This document shows positions 41,653 to 51,307 of a stretch of 64,000 nt of DNA, piece after piece. Under the pieces are notes generated by a model. It searched no databases. It was not told where the DNA came from and saw only the letters and a program-made list of their open reading frames with translations. The stretch spans positions 124,001-188,000 of the forward strand of contig JAFLSW010000001.1 in NCBI GenBank assembly GCA_022510725.1, in the 5' to 3' direction. Position 1 is the stretch's first letter; each line of letters begins with the position of its first letter. The position numbers and the translations under genes are program-made. Source of the DNA: Lachnospiraceae bacterium. GTDB lineage: Bacteria > Bacillota > Clostridia > Lachnospirales > Lachnospiraceae.

Positions 41653-44606
41653 AAGATAGTCGGCAAGAGACAAAATCCATAAGGGGAGAAAAAAAGGGCA
41701 TCCCGGCAAATCTGAACCGGACGGCTCTTTTTGTGGCGTGTATTCATTGGATCATTACCTTCTTTACGGACCGCCTGATCTTTTCCTATGTAGTATGGGA
41801 TCTTTCCTCTACTGTACAGACCGTTAAAACAGTCATGACCTACGGGGCAAAGGCTGTTTTTCTTGTTGTGCTCATTGGGCTGTATCAGGGGTTGTATTAT
41901 TTCCTATTCAAAGCGGATAGGCGGTTTGTCCGGTATACCTTGCTCTATTTTGCCCTGCATTGTGTTCTGTTGACCTTGACCTGGCCGGGCATTTGGCGCA
42001 TGGATGAATTTGGGATCTTAAACAGTGCGGTTTTGCTGCTGCCTGTATTCTGGCAGAATTATCTGACCAGTCTTTTTTATGTTTTTTCCCTGATGCTGTT
42101 CCCGGTGCCCTCCGGAGTGATCCTGGTACAAGGGGCTTTGGTCTCCTGTATTGTGGGATACATCGTTCTTTTCTTTGTAAAGCGCTTTGGAAAATGGGGG
42201 CTTTTTTCCTTTATGCCCTTTTTGTTCTTTCCTGTTTTGGATTCCAATCTTTATCCCATGCGTATGAGCTTATATGGATTCTTGGAGCTTTTCCTGGTCT
42301 TTTTGGTTTTGGATAAGTGGGAAGCCATAAGAAAAGATAAAAATGCCGCTATGCAGCTTGGTAAAGGAAGTCTTATCAAGTGCTGGGGATCCTTATGTAT
42401 ATTGGCAGCTTTGGTCACTGTGTGGCGGACAGAGGCGGTTTATTATTTTCTGTTGTTCCCTTGTCTGCTGTTTTTGCTGTTTCGGATATTTTGTAAAAAA
42501 AACAGGCTGGAAAAAAGAAGGGTTGCTTCCATCAGCTGCTTCTATCTGGTGCTGGCTTTTTGCCTTTTTGTTCCCCAGACTGTGGGTGATACGCTCACAA
42601 GCGGCAGTCAATATGATCTGACCAGTGTGGTGCTGCCCCTGGTCCCTCTTGTTGACCGTGCCTATGATGATCCGGAGTGTGAAGAACTGCTTGCTGACAT
42701 CGATAGGGTAGTAGATGTGGATATGATAAAAGAAGGGGTCAAAGAAGGGAAAAGCGGCATTAATCTATTCTGGGGAGAACCGGATTTTCAAAGGGATTAT
42801 ACAGATGAAGAATATGGCGCTTTTAAAAGTGCCTATTATGGGCTGGTACTCAAGTTCCCCGATACCTTCTTGAAAGAGCGCTGGGATTGCTTTGTTCATT
42901 CTGTGGACCTTTTGCAGAACACCACGGAATTGTTTTCGGCGGAAGGTGTGCCTAACTACGACAGATTCCGGGAATATCCGGGAAGCAGACCTGTCAGTGA
43001 GATCTTAAGAAATGATACCATTCGGTTTTTGGAGTGGAAAAGTGCCGAAGATTATGAGGTAAAAAAAGCAGGTTATGCTGTGGTATACTCTCATCTCATT
43101 CCGATCCTGATATTGTTTTTTGCCTGGGCAGGATGTTTTGTGAGGAAAAAATGGGGATGGTTTTTTACGCTTTCCCTGCCTCTTGTTAAGGTTCCCCTGA
43201 TCTTTTTAACCGCCCCGTCCAGATTGTTTATGTATTATTATTCTTTATACTTGATCGGATATGTTGTGCTGTGCTATGGGGTTTGCAAAACTTTGGCCCT
43301 GTTTTGGGATAGGGCAGGCGGCAATGTAAAAAAGACGATAGCCTATGCCAAACGAAACGGTATAAAAGAAACATGGTTTGCGATCCGGGAGCGGACGGAC
43401 AAAAGCCATATGGATCCATTGGCTTTAAAAGCTGCATCTTATGAGGGGTGTAAGGACTGGAGCATAGCCCTGCCTTCGGATGAAAGCAAGAAGGAAGAAA
43501 AAAAGCAGAGAGAGCGGAAGTTTGCCTATGCACCTCTGATCAGTATCCTGGTGCCTGCCTATGAGACCGGAGAAGATTTCTTAAAAGAACTTTTGGAAAG
43601 TGTATACGGACAGACCTACTCTAATTGGGAATTGATCATCGCAGACGGCGGAAAAAGCCATGTGGTAGAAAATGCAGTGAAAGAATTCTGTGCCGCCCAT
43701 GAAAATACAGATGCCATTCGATATATCCGTCTTTCCGAAAATAAGGGGATTTCTGAGAATACCAATGCAGCCTTAGACCAAGCCGGGGGAGAGTATATCG
43801 CTTTGCTGGATCATGATGATCTGTTGACAAAGGATGCCCTCTTTTATATGGTAGAAAAACTAAATGAATACGGAAAAGGAAAGTCAAAAGAGGACCTTTT
43901 ACCGGCTGCGGTTTATTCAGATGAGGATAAATGCGACGGAAGGGGACAGCGTTTTTATGAGCCTCATTTTAAGCCGGATTTTGATATGGAACTGCTCCTG
44001 ACCAATAATTATGTTTGTCATTTTCTTATGGTGGAAGCGAATTTAATGAAAGAACTGAAGCTTCGAAAAGAGTTCGATGGTGCCCAGGATTATGACCTGA
44101 TCCTTCGGCTGGGCAGCAGGAACCGGGGAACCAAAGTCTGCGGTCCCATTCTCCATGTGGACAAGGTCTTATATCATTGGCGCTGCCATGAGGATTCTAC
44201 GGCATCCAATACGGAAAGCAAGCGGTATGCTTATGAAGCGGGTAAGAGAGCGCTTATTGATTTTTATAAAGAGGCCGGCATGAAAGATCAAGTGAAAGTG
44301 GAAGACAGTGTGCACCTGGGATTTTATACCACCGAGTATCTGCCGGATGTTTTTTCGGTGCGGGAAGATGTGGCGGCGGTCTGTGGCAGAGTGGTAAAAA
44401 AAGGCATGGTGATAGGCGGTCCGGATTTTATCGGATTAAGAAAGGACAGCAGCGGCTATATGCACCGGGCCGCCCTGCGTTTCCGGGCAAAGACTTGGGA
44501 TGAGCGGGCGCTTAAAGTACGGCCGGATCTGGGGATGTCTTTGGAAGAGGCAGTAGAAAAGGGCATGAAAGTGCTTTATGATCCGACCTGGGTTGTGGAA
44601 ATATAG
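41649..44606 (+). CDS. polytopic membrane protein fused to a GT2 domain
   Basis: 985 residues. The first 560 residues contain about twelve hydrophobic segments and an early WPGIWRMDEFGIL loop, like DUF6020/GT-C-type membrane proteins whose acidic loop contacts a lipid-linked sugar. From about residue 630 there is a GT2 domain: PLISILVPAYETGEDFLKEL, LSENKGISENTNAAL, ALLDHDDLLTKDAL and FDGAQDYDLILRLG. It ends where a second GT2 domain would start in the two-headed enzyme at 30.2 kb. The next gene encodes such a domain separately, so the two proteins may work as a pair. Confidence 0.75.
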   Translation: MKDSRQETKSIRGEKKGIPANLNRTALFVACIHWIITFFTDRLIFSYVVWDLSSTVQTVKTVMTYGAKAVFLVVLIGLYQGLYYFLFKADRRFVRYTLLYFALHCVLLTLTWPGIWRMDEFGILNSAVLLLPVFWQNYLTSLFYVFSLMLFPVPSGVILVQGALVSCIVGYIVLFFVKRFGKWGLFSFMPFLFFPVLDSNLYPMRMSLYGFLELFLVFLVLDKWEAIRKDKNAAMQLGKGSLIKCWGSLCILAALVTVWRTEAVYYFLLFPCLLFLLFRIFCKKNRLEKRRVASISCFYLVLAFCLFVPQTVGDTLTSGSQYDLTSVVLPLVPLVDRAYDDPECEELLADIDRVVDVDMIKEGVKEGKSGINLFWGEPDFQRDYTDEEYGAFKSAYYGLVLKFPDTFLKERWDCFVHSVDLLQNTTELFSAEGVPNYDRFREYPGSRPVSEILRNDTIRFLEWKSAEDYEVKKAGYAVVYSHLIPILILFFAWAGCFVRKKWGWFFTLSLPLVKVPLIFLTAPSRLFMYYYSLYLIGYVVLCYGVCKTLALFWDRAGGNVKKTIAYAKRNGIKETWFAIRERTDKSHMDPLALKAASYEGCKDWSIALPSDESKKEEKKQRERKFAYAPLISILVPAYETGEDFLKELLESVYGQTYSNWELIIADGGKSHVVENAVKEFCAAHENTDAIRYIRLSENKGISENTNAALDQAGGEYIALLDHDDLLTKDALFYMVEKLNEYGKGKSKEDLLPAAVYSDEDKCDGRGQRFYEPHFKPDFDMELLLTNNYVCHFLMVEANLMKELKLRKEFDGAQDYDLILRLGSRNRGTKVCGPILHVDKVLYHWRCHEDSTASNTESKRYAYEAGKRALIDFYKEAGMKDQVKVEDSVHLGFYTTEYLPDVFSVREDVAAVCGRVVKKGMVIGGPDFIGLRKDSSGYMHRAALRFRAKTWDERALKVRPDLGMSLEEAVEKGMKVLYDPTWVVEI

Positions 44607-44622
44607 ATTTTTGGAGAGAAGA

Positions 44623-45600
44623 ATGATGAAAACCACAGTGGTGGTTCCCAATTATAACGGGATCCGATACTTAAAAAACTGCATAGAGAGATTGCTTGCG
44701 GCAAAAAAGAAGGGGGATTTTGTCATTCTGGTGGTGGACAACGGGTCCACGGATAAAAGCCTGGATGTGGCAAAGGATTATGAAGAAAAGGAATTGATCC
44801 GTCTTGTGCAGTTTCCGAAAAACATGGGATTTTGCAAAGCGGTCAATGCGGGAATAAAGCTTGCCGAAACAGAGTATGTACTGCTTTTAAACAACGATAC
44901 AGAAGTGACAGAGAGCTTTGTTGTCAATCTGGAACGATTTATGGACAGGCATCCAAAGGCCTTTAGCGTTTCTTCCAAGATGCTTTCTTTGCAACAGCCG
45001 GAGATCATCGATGATTGCGGAGATCTATACTGCGCCCTTGGCTGGGCTTTCGGGCTGGGAAAAGGGAAGACTTCTGACCGGTATGAAAAGGACGGAAAAA
45101 TATTTGCTGCCTGTGGTGGCGCCTCTTTATATCGAAAGGAAGTTTTTGACAAAATCGGTTTATTTGATGAAAATCATTTTGCCTATCTGGAGGATGTAGA
45201 TATAGGCTATCGGGCGCTGATCGGCGGTTATGCCAATTATTTCTGCCACGATGCTGTGGTCTATCATGCGGGAAGCGGTTTTTCCGGTTCCAGATATAAC
45301 AAGTTTAAAATTGATTTATCTGCAAAAAATAGTATATATCTGATCTATAAAAATATGCCCTTTTTGCAATGGGTGATCAATCTGCCTTTTTTATTGGCAG
45401 GGTTTTTAATAAAAATTTTATTCTTTACGAAAAAAGGTTTTGGAAAGGAATATGTGAAAGGGCTGTTAAAAGGATTTTCCCTGAGTTTTTCCAAGAAAGG
45501 ACGGCAGAAAAAGATTCCTTTTACCATGAAAAAACTGCCTGTATATCTTTATATTCAGGTACTTTTGTGGTGGAATATCCTGCGCCGTCTTATAGGGTGA
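44623..45600 (+). CDS. GT2-family glycosyltransferase
   Basis: 325 residues. MKTTVVVPNYNGIRYLKNCI and LVVDNGSTDKSL begin the GT-A fold; VLLLNNDTEVTESF gives the acidic metal motif; CGGASLYRKEV and AYLEDVDIGYRAL follow. The C-terminal 80 residues contain hydrophobic helices that probably hold it at the membrane. This is the rhamnosyltransferase-like WbbL type. Two adjacent ATG codons (44623 and 44626) fit the GGAG site. It is the last gene of the long operon. Confidence 0.83.
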   Translation: MMKTTVVVPNYNGIRYLKNCIERLLAAKKKGDFVILVVDNGSTDKSLDVAKDYEEKELIRLVQFPKNMGFCKAVNAGIKLAETEYVLLLNNDTEVTESFVVNLERFMDRHPKAFSVSSKMLSLQQPEIIDDCGDLYCALGWAFGLGKGKTSDRYEKDGKIFAACGGASLYRKEVFDKIGLFDENHFAYLEDVDIGYRALIGGYANYFCHDAVVYHAGSGFSGSRYNKFKIDLSAKNSIYLIYKNMPFLQWVINLPFLLAGFLIKILFFTKKGFGKEYVKGLLKGFSLSFSKKGRQKKIPFTMKKLPVYLYIQVLLWWNILRRLIG

Positions 45601-45693
45601 TGAGAAAAAAACAGATTCCCATCTTTTCTGTCGTGAAAAGGCAGAATATTACAAAATTATTAAGGAAAAATTAAGGAATATGACTTAAAAAGG

Positions 45694-45722
45694 TTGCCCT
45701 TTTTGGAGAAATAAGGTAAAAT
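45694..45722 (+). promoter_or_regulatory. promoter of the glycosylphosphotransferase/LCP pair
   Basis: -35 TTGCCC (45694-45699), 17 bases, -10 TAAAAT (45717-45722). It lies in the 153-base gap after the long operon. No terminator hairpin was recognised in that gap. Confidence 0.6.
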
Positions 45723-45753
45723 ATCGATTGTATATGAAATAAGGTGATACCCG

Positions 45754-47166
45754 TTGATTAAAGATAATCAAAAATACTTCAACAGGCTTCATGTGGTATT
45801 GGATGCTTTTGTTGTTGCCATAGCTTATTCATTGGCATGGTATATCCGGTTTAAAAGCGGTCTTTGGAAAGAAGAGAGCGAATTTATCGGAACACTGGCA
45901 CCCAGAGTGTATTTTAGCGCTCTGCTGCTCATCGTACCCGTATACCTGATTTTAAATTATTTATTTAATTTATATACATCCAAGCGCTATTCCAGCACCA
46001 AACGAGATGTTGTGAATGTGATCAAAGCCAACAGTGTTGGGCTGGTATTGTTTTTGGGCTTCCTGTATGTGATCGATCAGAATGATTTTTCCCGAGGCAT
46101 GATCTTTGTGTTTGCCGGGTTAAATGTGATCGGTCAGAGCGGCAGCAGGATCTTGATCCGCAAGATTCTCCGTACTTTTCGAAGAAAGGGATATAATGTT
46201 AAATATGTGCTCCTGGTGGGGTATTCCAAAGCGGCGGAGCAGTATATAGACCGGATCATGCAGAACCCTCAATGGGGTTATGTGGTAAGGGGCATTTTGG
46301 ATGATCATATTCCCAGAGGCACTTTATATAAGGGCGTTAAGGTGCTGGGCACCATTGGCAATCTGGAGATCATCCTGCCGGAGAATAAGCTGGATGAAAT
46401 TGCCATTACCCTGTCTTTGAAAGATTATGATATGCTGGAACGCATTGTGGGATTATGTGAAAAGTCCGGTGTGCATACCAAATTCATTCCGGATTACAAC
46501 AGTGTTATTCCCAGCAAACCGTATACAGAGGATTTAAATGGGCTTCCTGTTATCAATATAAGGCATGTGCCTTTGACCAATACCTTAAACAGTATGGCAA
46601 AAAGGATCATAGATGTGATTGGTTCGGTTTTCGCAATGGTTCTGTTCTCACCGCTTTTTCTGGTGTCGGCCATTCTCATTAAAGCCACCAGCAAGGGGCC
46701 GGTGATCTTTAAGCAGGAAAGAGTAGGGCTGCATAACAAGCCTTTCCAGATGTATAAATTCCGTACCATGGAAGTGCAGGAACCCACCAGTGAAGAGAAG
46801 AAATGGACGGTAAAGGATGACCCCAGGGTCACCGGTATCGGAAAGATCTTACGAAGGACCAGCATTGATGAGTTTCCCCAGTTTTTCAATGTCTTTAAAG
46901 GGGACATGAGTCTGGTGGGACCCAGGCCGGAAAGACCCTTCTTTGTCGAAAAGTTTAAAGAAGAAATACCCAGATATATGATCAAGCACCAGGTGAGACC
47001 GGGTATAACCGGTTGGGCGCAGATTAACGGATATAGAGGAAATACTCCCATCAGACGGCGGATCGACTGTGACTTATACTATATTGAGAACTGGACCATG
47101 CTGTTGGATTTCAAAATTTTGTTCTTAACTATTTTTAAAGGCTTTATCAATAAAAATGCTTACTGA
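45754..47166 (+). CDS. polyprenyl-phosphate sugar-phosphotransferase (initiating enzyme)
   Basis: 470 residues, with a TTG start supported by AAGGTGAT. Four N-terminal membrane segments and a CoA-binding-like middle domain (YVLLVGYSKAAEQYID) precede the catalytic region. That region has a membrane helix at about 285-310, then ATSKGPVIFKQERVGLHNKP, FRTM, RRTSIDEFPQFFNV and MSLVGPRPERPFF. This is the WcaJ/CpsE-type family that transfers a sugar-1-phosphate from UDP- or dTDP-sugar to undecaprenyl phosphate, the first committed step of polymer synthesis. Glucose-1-phosphate is the commonest substrate, not proven here. Confidence 0.9.
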   Translation: MIKDNQKYFNRLHVVLDAFVVAIAYSLAWYIRFKSGLWKEESEFIGTLAPRVYFSALLLIVPVYLILNYLFNLYTSKRYSSTKRDVVNVIKANSVGLVLFLGFLYVIDQNDFSRGMIFVFAGLNVIGQSGSRILIRKILRTFRRKGYNVKYVLLVGYSKAAEQYIDRIMQNPQWGYVVRGILDDHIPRGTLYKGVKVLGTIGNLEIILPENKLDEIAITLSLKDYDMLERIVGLCEKSGVHTKFIPDYNSVIPSKPYTEDLNGLPVINIRHVPLTNTLNSMAKRIIDVIGSVFAMVLFSPLFLVSAILIKATSKGPVIFKQERVGLHNKPFQMYKFRTMEVQEPTSEEKKWTVKDDPRVTGIGKILRRTSIDEFPQFFNVFKGDMSLVGPRPERPFFVEKFKEEIPRYMIKHQVRPGITGWAQINGYRGNTPIRRRIDCDLYYIENWTMLLDFKILFLTIFKGFINKNAY

Positions 47167-47192
47167 CAGAAAGGATTAAAATGTAAAAAACT

Positions 47193-48338
47193 ATGGCAAC
47201 GAAAAGTAGTTCCGGCAAGAAAATGACAAAAGCCCAGAAGAAAAAGAGAAAGCAGAAAAAGATCGCGATACTGGCTGTGGAAGCTGTTGTAGTAGTCATC
47301 CTGATCGTGGCTTTATACCTGGTTTCCAAACTGGATTATATTCATAAAGATGAGATTGATGAAAGTGAGATCGTAACAAACAGAAATCAGGAAGAGGATC
47401 TGCTTGTATCGGAAGGCGATATCAAATTTAACGACAGCCTGGGTGGTCATATGGACGGCTACCGCAACATTGCCTTGTTCGGTGTGGATGCCAGAAACAA
47501 CAATCTGGGAAAAGGCGCACGTTCGGATACTATCATCATTGCTTCCATCAATGAAGAGACCAAGGAGATCAAGCTGGTTTCCGTTTACCGTGATACCTAT
47601 CTGAATCTGGGTACAGATAAATACAATAAATGTAATTCGGCATATGCTCAAGGCGGCCCCAGACAGGCCATCAATATGCTGAATATGAACATGGATCTGA
47701 ATATTACCGATTATGTTACCGTGGGCTGGGCTGCTGTTGCGGATACAGTAGATGCTTTGGGCGGTATCTGGATCGATGTAGATGAAGTGGAGTTAGGACA
47801 CTTAAACAATTATCAGGTGGAAACATCCCAATCCTTAGGAAGGGATTATACAAAGCTGACTCAGACGGGACTGGTACGCTTAGACGGTATTCAGGCTGTT
47901 TCCTATTGCCGTATCCGTTATACTGCAGGGGATGACTTTAAGAGAGCGGAGAGACAGAGGGAAGTGATCCAGGCAATGGCAGAGGAAGCCAAAAAAGCCG
48001 ATCCTGCTACACTGGATAAAATTGCCAATGCAGTATTCCCCAAAACTGCCACCAGCTTAAAGCTGTCAGAGATCTTAGATCTTCTTAAGGATATCGGTTC
48101 TTATGAGATCGTGGATGAAAGCGGATTCCCCTTTGCGGAGTATCGTGCTACCAAGACATGGTCGGCATCTATCGGAGATGCGGTACTTCCTGTGGACTTA
48201 GAGACCAATGTATTAGAACTGCATAAGTTCTTGTTTGGAGATGTGGGTGATTACACGCCTTCCCGGGCAGTACAAAATTACGGTGCCATCATCAGCTCCG
48301 ATTCGGGAGTCTATAAACAAGAGGGATCCGGCGAATGA
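47193..48338 (+). CDS. LytR-CpsA-Psr (LCP) family wall-polymer ligase
   Basis: 381 residues. A basic cytoplasmic N-terminus and a membrane helix (about 23-45) precede the LCP domain: NIALFGVDARNNNLGKGARS, DTIIIASINEETKEIKLVSV and YRDTYLNL. Arg and Asp residues contacting the polyprenyl phosphate are present (SYCRIRYTAGDDFKRAERQ). LCP enzymes transfer finished glycopolymers to peptidoglycan. The ribosome site AAGG is well placed for an ATG-TAA at 47181 rather than for this ATG, which may lower translation. It follows the initiating transferase by 26 bases. Confidence 0.9.
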   Translation: MATKSSSGKKMTKAQKKKRKQKKIAILAVEAVVVVILIVALYLVSKLDYIHKDEIDESEIVTNRNQEEDLLVSEGDIKFNDSLGGHMDGYRNIALFGVDARNNNLGKGARSDTIIIASINEETKEIKLVSVYRDTYLNLGTDKYNKCNSAYAQGGPRQAINMLNMNMDLNITDYVTVGWAAVADTVDALGGIWIDVDEVELGHLNNYQVETSQSLGRDYTKLTQTGLVRLDGIQAVSYCRIRYTAGDDFKRAERQREVIQAMAEEAKKADPATLDKIANAVFPKTATSLKLSEILDLLKDIGSYEIVDESGFPFAEYRATKTWSASIGDAVLPVDLETNVLELHKFLFGDVGDYTPSRAVQNYGAIISSDSGVYKQEGSGE

Positions 48339-48365
48339 TCTCGCCTAAAATTGCAAAATTACAAA

Positions 48366-48392
48366 GAGGACTTTAATCAGTCCTCTTTTTTT
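48366..48392 (+). terminator. intrinsic terminator after the LCP gene
   Basis: GAGGACT and AGTCCTC pair across a six-base loop and are followed by seven T. A TATAAT at 48395-48400 just downstream may be the -10 box of the next gene, without a clear -35. Confidence 0.85.
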
Positions 48393-48451
48393 GTTATAAT
48401 ATAGTGATTGCAATTTTATGAAGGCAGCATGGAGAAAAGGAAGCGTTTTAT

Positions 48452-49432
48452 ATGTATACTGTGGATGTGATCATCCCAACCTATAAACCGGATAAAGAGT
48501 TATTACAGCTTTTGGACATGTTAAAGGTCCAGACTGTAAAGCCTGACCGTATTCTGATCCTGAATACGGAAGAAAAATGTTTTGATCAGCTTGTCTATGG
48601 CAGTGATTTTTATAAAAAATATCCTGACTGCAAGGTTTATCATCATTCCCGCAGGGAATTCGATCATGGCGGCACCAGAAATAAAGGTGTTAAGAGGTCA
48701 CAGGCGGAATATTTTGTCATGATGACCCAGGATGCCATTCCGGCCGATGCAAATCTGCTGGAGCTGCTGTTGAAGCCTTTGATAGAAAAGAAAGCAGCGG
48801 TTTCTTATGCAAGGCAGATCCCCAAAAAGGATTGCCAGCCTGCAGAAAGGTATGTGCGGACTTTTAATTATCCTGAAGAGTCCTGTCTTAAGGGACAGCA
48901 GGATGTAGAGAGATTAGGGATCAAAACCTATTTCTGTTCCGATGTATGTGCTGCTTATGACAGAGAGATCTTTGTGTCCTTAGGCGGTTTTCTCAAAAGG
49001 GCGATCTTTAATGAAGATATGATCTATGCGGCAAAGGCAGCAAAAGCCGGATATAAAATAGCATATTGTGGGGATGCTCTGGTGTATCATTCCCATAACT
49101 ATTCCCCGAAGGAGCAATTGAAAAGAAATTTTGATCTGGGTGTTTCCCAGGCAGAGCATCCGGAGGTATTTGCCGGACTTTCTTCTGAGGGAGAAGGAAT
49201 CCGCATGGTAAAGCAGACTCTGGCATATCTTTGGAGTGAAGGATATAAGAGAGCAATTCCGGGCTTTATCGTTCAATGCGGGGCCAAGTGGATCGGCTAC
49301 AGGCTGGGCAGGAATTATCGCAGGCTCGGTGAAAGGCTGATATTGCGCTGCACAGCATCTCCGCTGTACTTTAAGCGTCAGCCGGCAGGAAAAGATTCGG
49401 AAAGAAATGACAGCAGGAATGAAAGATCCTGA
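48452..49432 (+). CDS. rhamnosyltransferase-like GT2 enzyme
   Basis: 326 residues. VDVIIPTYKPDKELLQLLDM opens the domain; RREFDHGGTRNKG is the signature of the rhamnosyltransferase-like GT2 subgroup; MMTQDAIPAD supplies acidic residues; FNEDMIYAAKAAKAGYKIAY contains the catalytic ED. A basic C-terminal tail may touch the membrane. With rmlA and rmlB nearby it probably uses dTDP-rhamnose or a related deoxy sugar. glmS begins 17 bases downstream. Confidence 0.82.
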   Translation: MYTVDVIIPTYKPDKELLQLLDMLKVQTVKPDRILILNTEEKCFDQLVYGSDFYKKYPDCKVYHHSRREFDHGGTRNKGVKRSQAEYFVMMTQDAIPADANLLELLLKPLIEKKAAVSYARQIPKKDCQPAERYVRTFNYPEESCLKGQQDVERLGIKTYFCSDVCAAYDREIFVSLGGFLKRAIFNEDMIYAAKAAKAGYKIAYCGDALVYHSHNYSPKEQLKRNFDLGVSQAEHPEVFAGLSSEGEGIRMVKQTLAYLWSEGYKRAIPGFIVQCGAKWIGYRLGRNYRRLGERLILRCTASPLYFKRQPAGKDSERNDSRNERS

Positions 49433-49449
49433 TGAAAAGGAGCTAAGAT

Positions 49450-51276
49450 ATGTGTGGTATTGTAGGGTATATCGGAAATAATCAGGCGGCTCCCGTGATC
49501 TTAGACGGACTGGCCAGATTGGAGTACAGAGGATATGATTCGGCAGGTATGGCAGTATTTGACGGAGAAAAGTTAAATATTGTGAAAGCGGCAGGGCGGT
49601 TAAAAATCTTAGAAGAAATGACCCATGGCGGTTCTGCTTTAAAAGGCTGTGTCGGAATCGGACACACCAGGTGGGCAACCCACGGCATACCCAATGAAGA
49701 GAATGCACATCCCCATTTTAACGAGAACGAGACCATAGCAGTGGTGCATAACGGTATTATTGAGAACTATATCTTCCTGCGGAATATGTTGCAGAAAAAA
49801 GGGTATCAGTTCCTTTCCGAGACGGATACGGAAGCAGTGGTACATCTTTTGGATTATTATTACAAGGGAAATCCTTTAGAAGCGATCAGAAAAGTTTTGC
49901 ACAGGGTAGAAGGCTCTTATGCGCTGGGTGTGATCTTTGCAGAGCATCCCGATCAGCTTTTTGCGGTGCGCAAGGATTCTCCGCTGATCGTGGGACAGGA
50001 TGAAAATGGATGCTATATCGCATCAGATGTACCGGCTATATTAAAATATACCCGCAAGGTCACCTATGTGGATAATCAGGAGATCGTTCGTCTGCGGGGC
50101 GACCACATGCATTTTTACAGCATAGATGAAGAAGAGATCCAAAAAGAATCCGTTATGATCGAATGGGATGCCAATGCGGCGGAAAAAGGCGGCTATGAGC
50201 ATTTTATGTTAAAGGAAATGTACGAGCAGCCCAAAGCCATGGCAGATACTCTGCTGCCCCGGATCAAGGGTCAGGATGTGGTCATTGAAGAATTGAATAT
50301 GACAGATGAAGAGTTGGCCTCCATACGGAAAATATATATTGTGGCCTGCGGCTCGGCTTATCATGCCGGCGTCACGGGGAAATATGTTCTGGAAGGTCTT
50401 TCCCGGATATCTGTTGAAGTGGATCTGGCCTCGGAATTCCGATACCGCAATCCGGTCATGGAAGAAGGTGCCATGGTCATCGTGATCAGTCAGTCCGGAG
50501 AAACAGCGGACACCCTTGCTGCTTTGCGTGAATCCAAGAAAAGAGGGTTTCGTGTCCTTGGTATCGTCAATGTAGTCGGAAGCTCTATTGCCAGGGAAGC
50601 AGACAGCGTCCTCTATACCTGGGCAGGTCCGGAGATCGCCGTTGCCACTACCAAGGCTTACAGCACCCAGTTGATGGCCTTATATCTGTTGGCGTTGAAG
50701 TTTGCAAAGGTAAAGAAAACAGTAACGGATCAGGAATTTCCCGGATTGCTGGAGGATTTAAAAAAGCTTCCCGATCAGATTGAGCTGTTGTTATCCAATA
50801 AAAATCCCATTCAGAGATTTGCAAACCGCTATATCGGCGCAAAGGATATCTTCTTTATCGGAAGAGGTATTGATTATGCCATCTCCCTGGAAGCTTCCCT
50901 GAAGCTGAAAGAGATATCCTATATTCATTCGGAGGCTTATGCGGCAGGAGAATTAAAGCACGGAACCATTTCCCTGATCGAAGAGGGGACTTTGGTATCG
51001 GCAGTGGTTACCCAGCCGGAACTGTATGCCAAGACCATCAGCAATATTGTAGAGGTAAAGGCAAGAGGTGCCTTTGTTCTGGCAGTGACCAATGAAGGCA
51101 ACTTTGAGATCGAAAAGGCTGCGGATTATGTCATTTATATTCCGGAGACCAACCCGTATTTTTCTAATTCCCTTGCCATCATCCCGTTGCAGCTTTTTGG
51201 CTACTATGTAGCGGTAGGAAAGGGATGCGATGTGGATAAGCCCAGAAATCTGGCAAAATCGGTAACAGTAGAATAG
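49450..51276 (+). CDS. glmS: glutamine-fructose-6-phosphate aminotransferase (isomerising)
   Basis: 608 residues, the standard length. After Met removal the catalytic Cys of MCGIVGYIGN starts the glutaminase domain (SAGMAVF, GHTRWATHG, AVVHNGIIENY). Two SIS domains follow with VISQSGETADTLAAL and AYAAGELKHG, and the C-terminus KPRNLAKSVTVE is typical. It makes glucosamine-6-phosphate for peptidoglycan and amino sugars of surface polymers. No glmS ribozyme is visible in the short upstream gap, so it is probably controlled with the upstream gene. Confidence 0.96.
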   Translation: MCGIVGYIGNNQAAPVILDGLARLEYRGYDSAGMAVFDGEKLNIVKAAGRLKILEEMTHGGSALKGCVGIGHTRWATHGIPNEENAHPHFNENETIAVVHNGIIENYIFLRNMLQKKGYQFLSETDTEAVVHLLDYYYKGNPLEAIRKVLHRVEGSYALGVIFAEHPDQLFAVRKDSPLIVGQDENGCYIASDVPAILKYTRKVTYVDNQEIVRLRGDHMHFYSIDEEEIQKESVMIEWDANAAEKGGYEHFMLKEMYEQPKAMADTLLPRIKGQDVVIEELNMTDEELASIRKIYIVACGSAYHAGVTGKYVLEGLSRISVEVDLASEFRYRNPVMEEGAMVIVISQSGETADTLAALRESKKRGFRVLGIVNVVGSSIAREADSVLYTWAGPEIAVATTKAYSTQLMALYLLALKFAKVKKTVTDQEFPGLLEDLKKLPDQIELLLSNKNPIQRFANRYIGAKDIFFIGRGIDYAISLEASLKLKEISYIHSEAYAAGELKHGTISLIEEGTLVSAVVTQPELYAKTISNIVEVKARGAFVLAVTNEGNFEIEKAADYVIYIPETNPYFSNSLAIIPLQLFGYYVAVGKGCDVDKPRNLAKSVTVE

Positions 51277-51307
51277 GATTGATAATAAAGAAGAGTTGGT
51301 GAACAGG

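Noticed and set aside
41047-41709. 220-codon frame antisense to the nucleotidyltransferase gene
   Set aside because: The plus strand encodes a clear nucleotidyltransferase with overlaps to both neighbours; the antisense product resembles nothing.
48980-49708. 242-codon minus-strand frame across the GT2/glmS junction
   Set aside because: It spans two well-supported plus-strand genes and their gap; it has no ribosome site and no recognisable domain.
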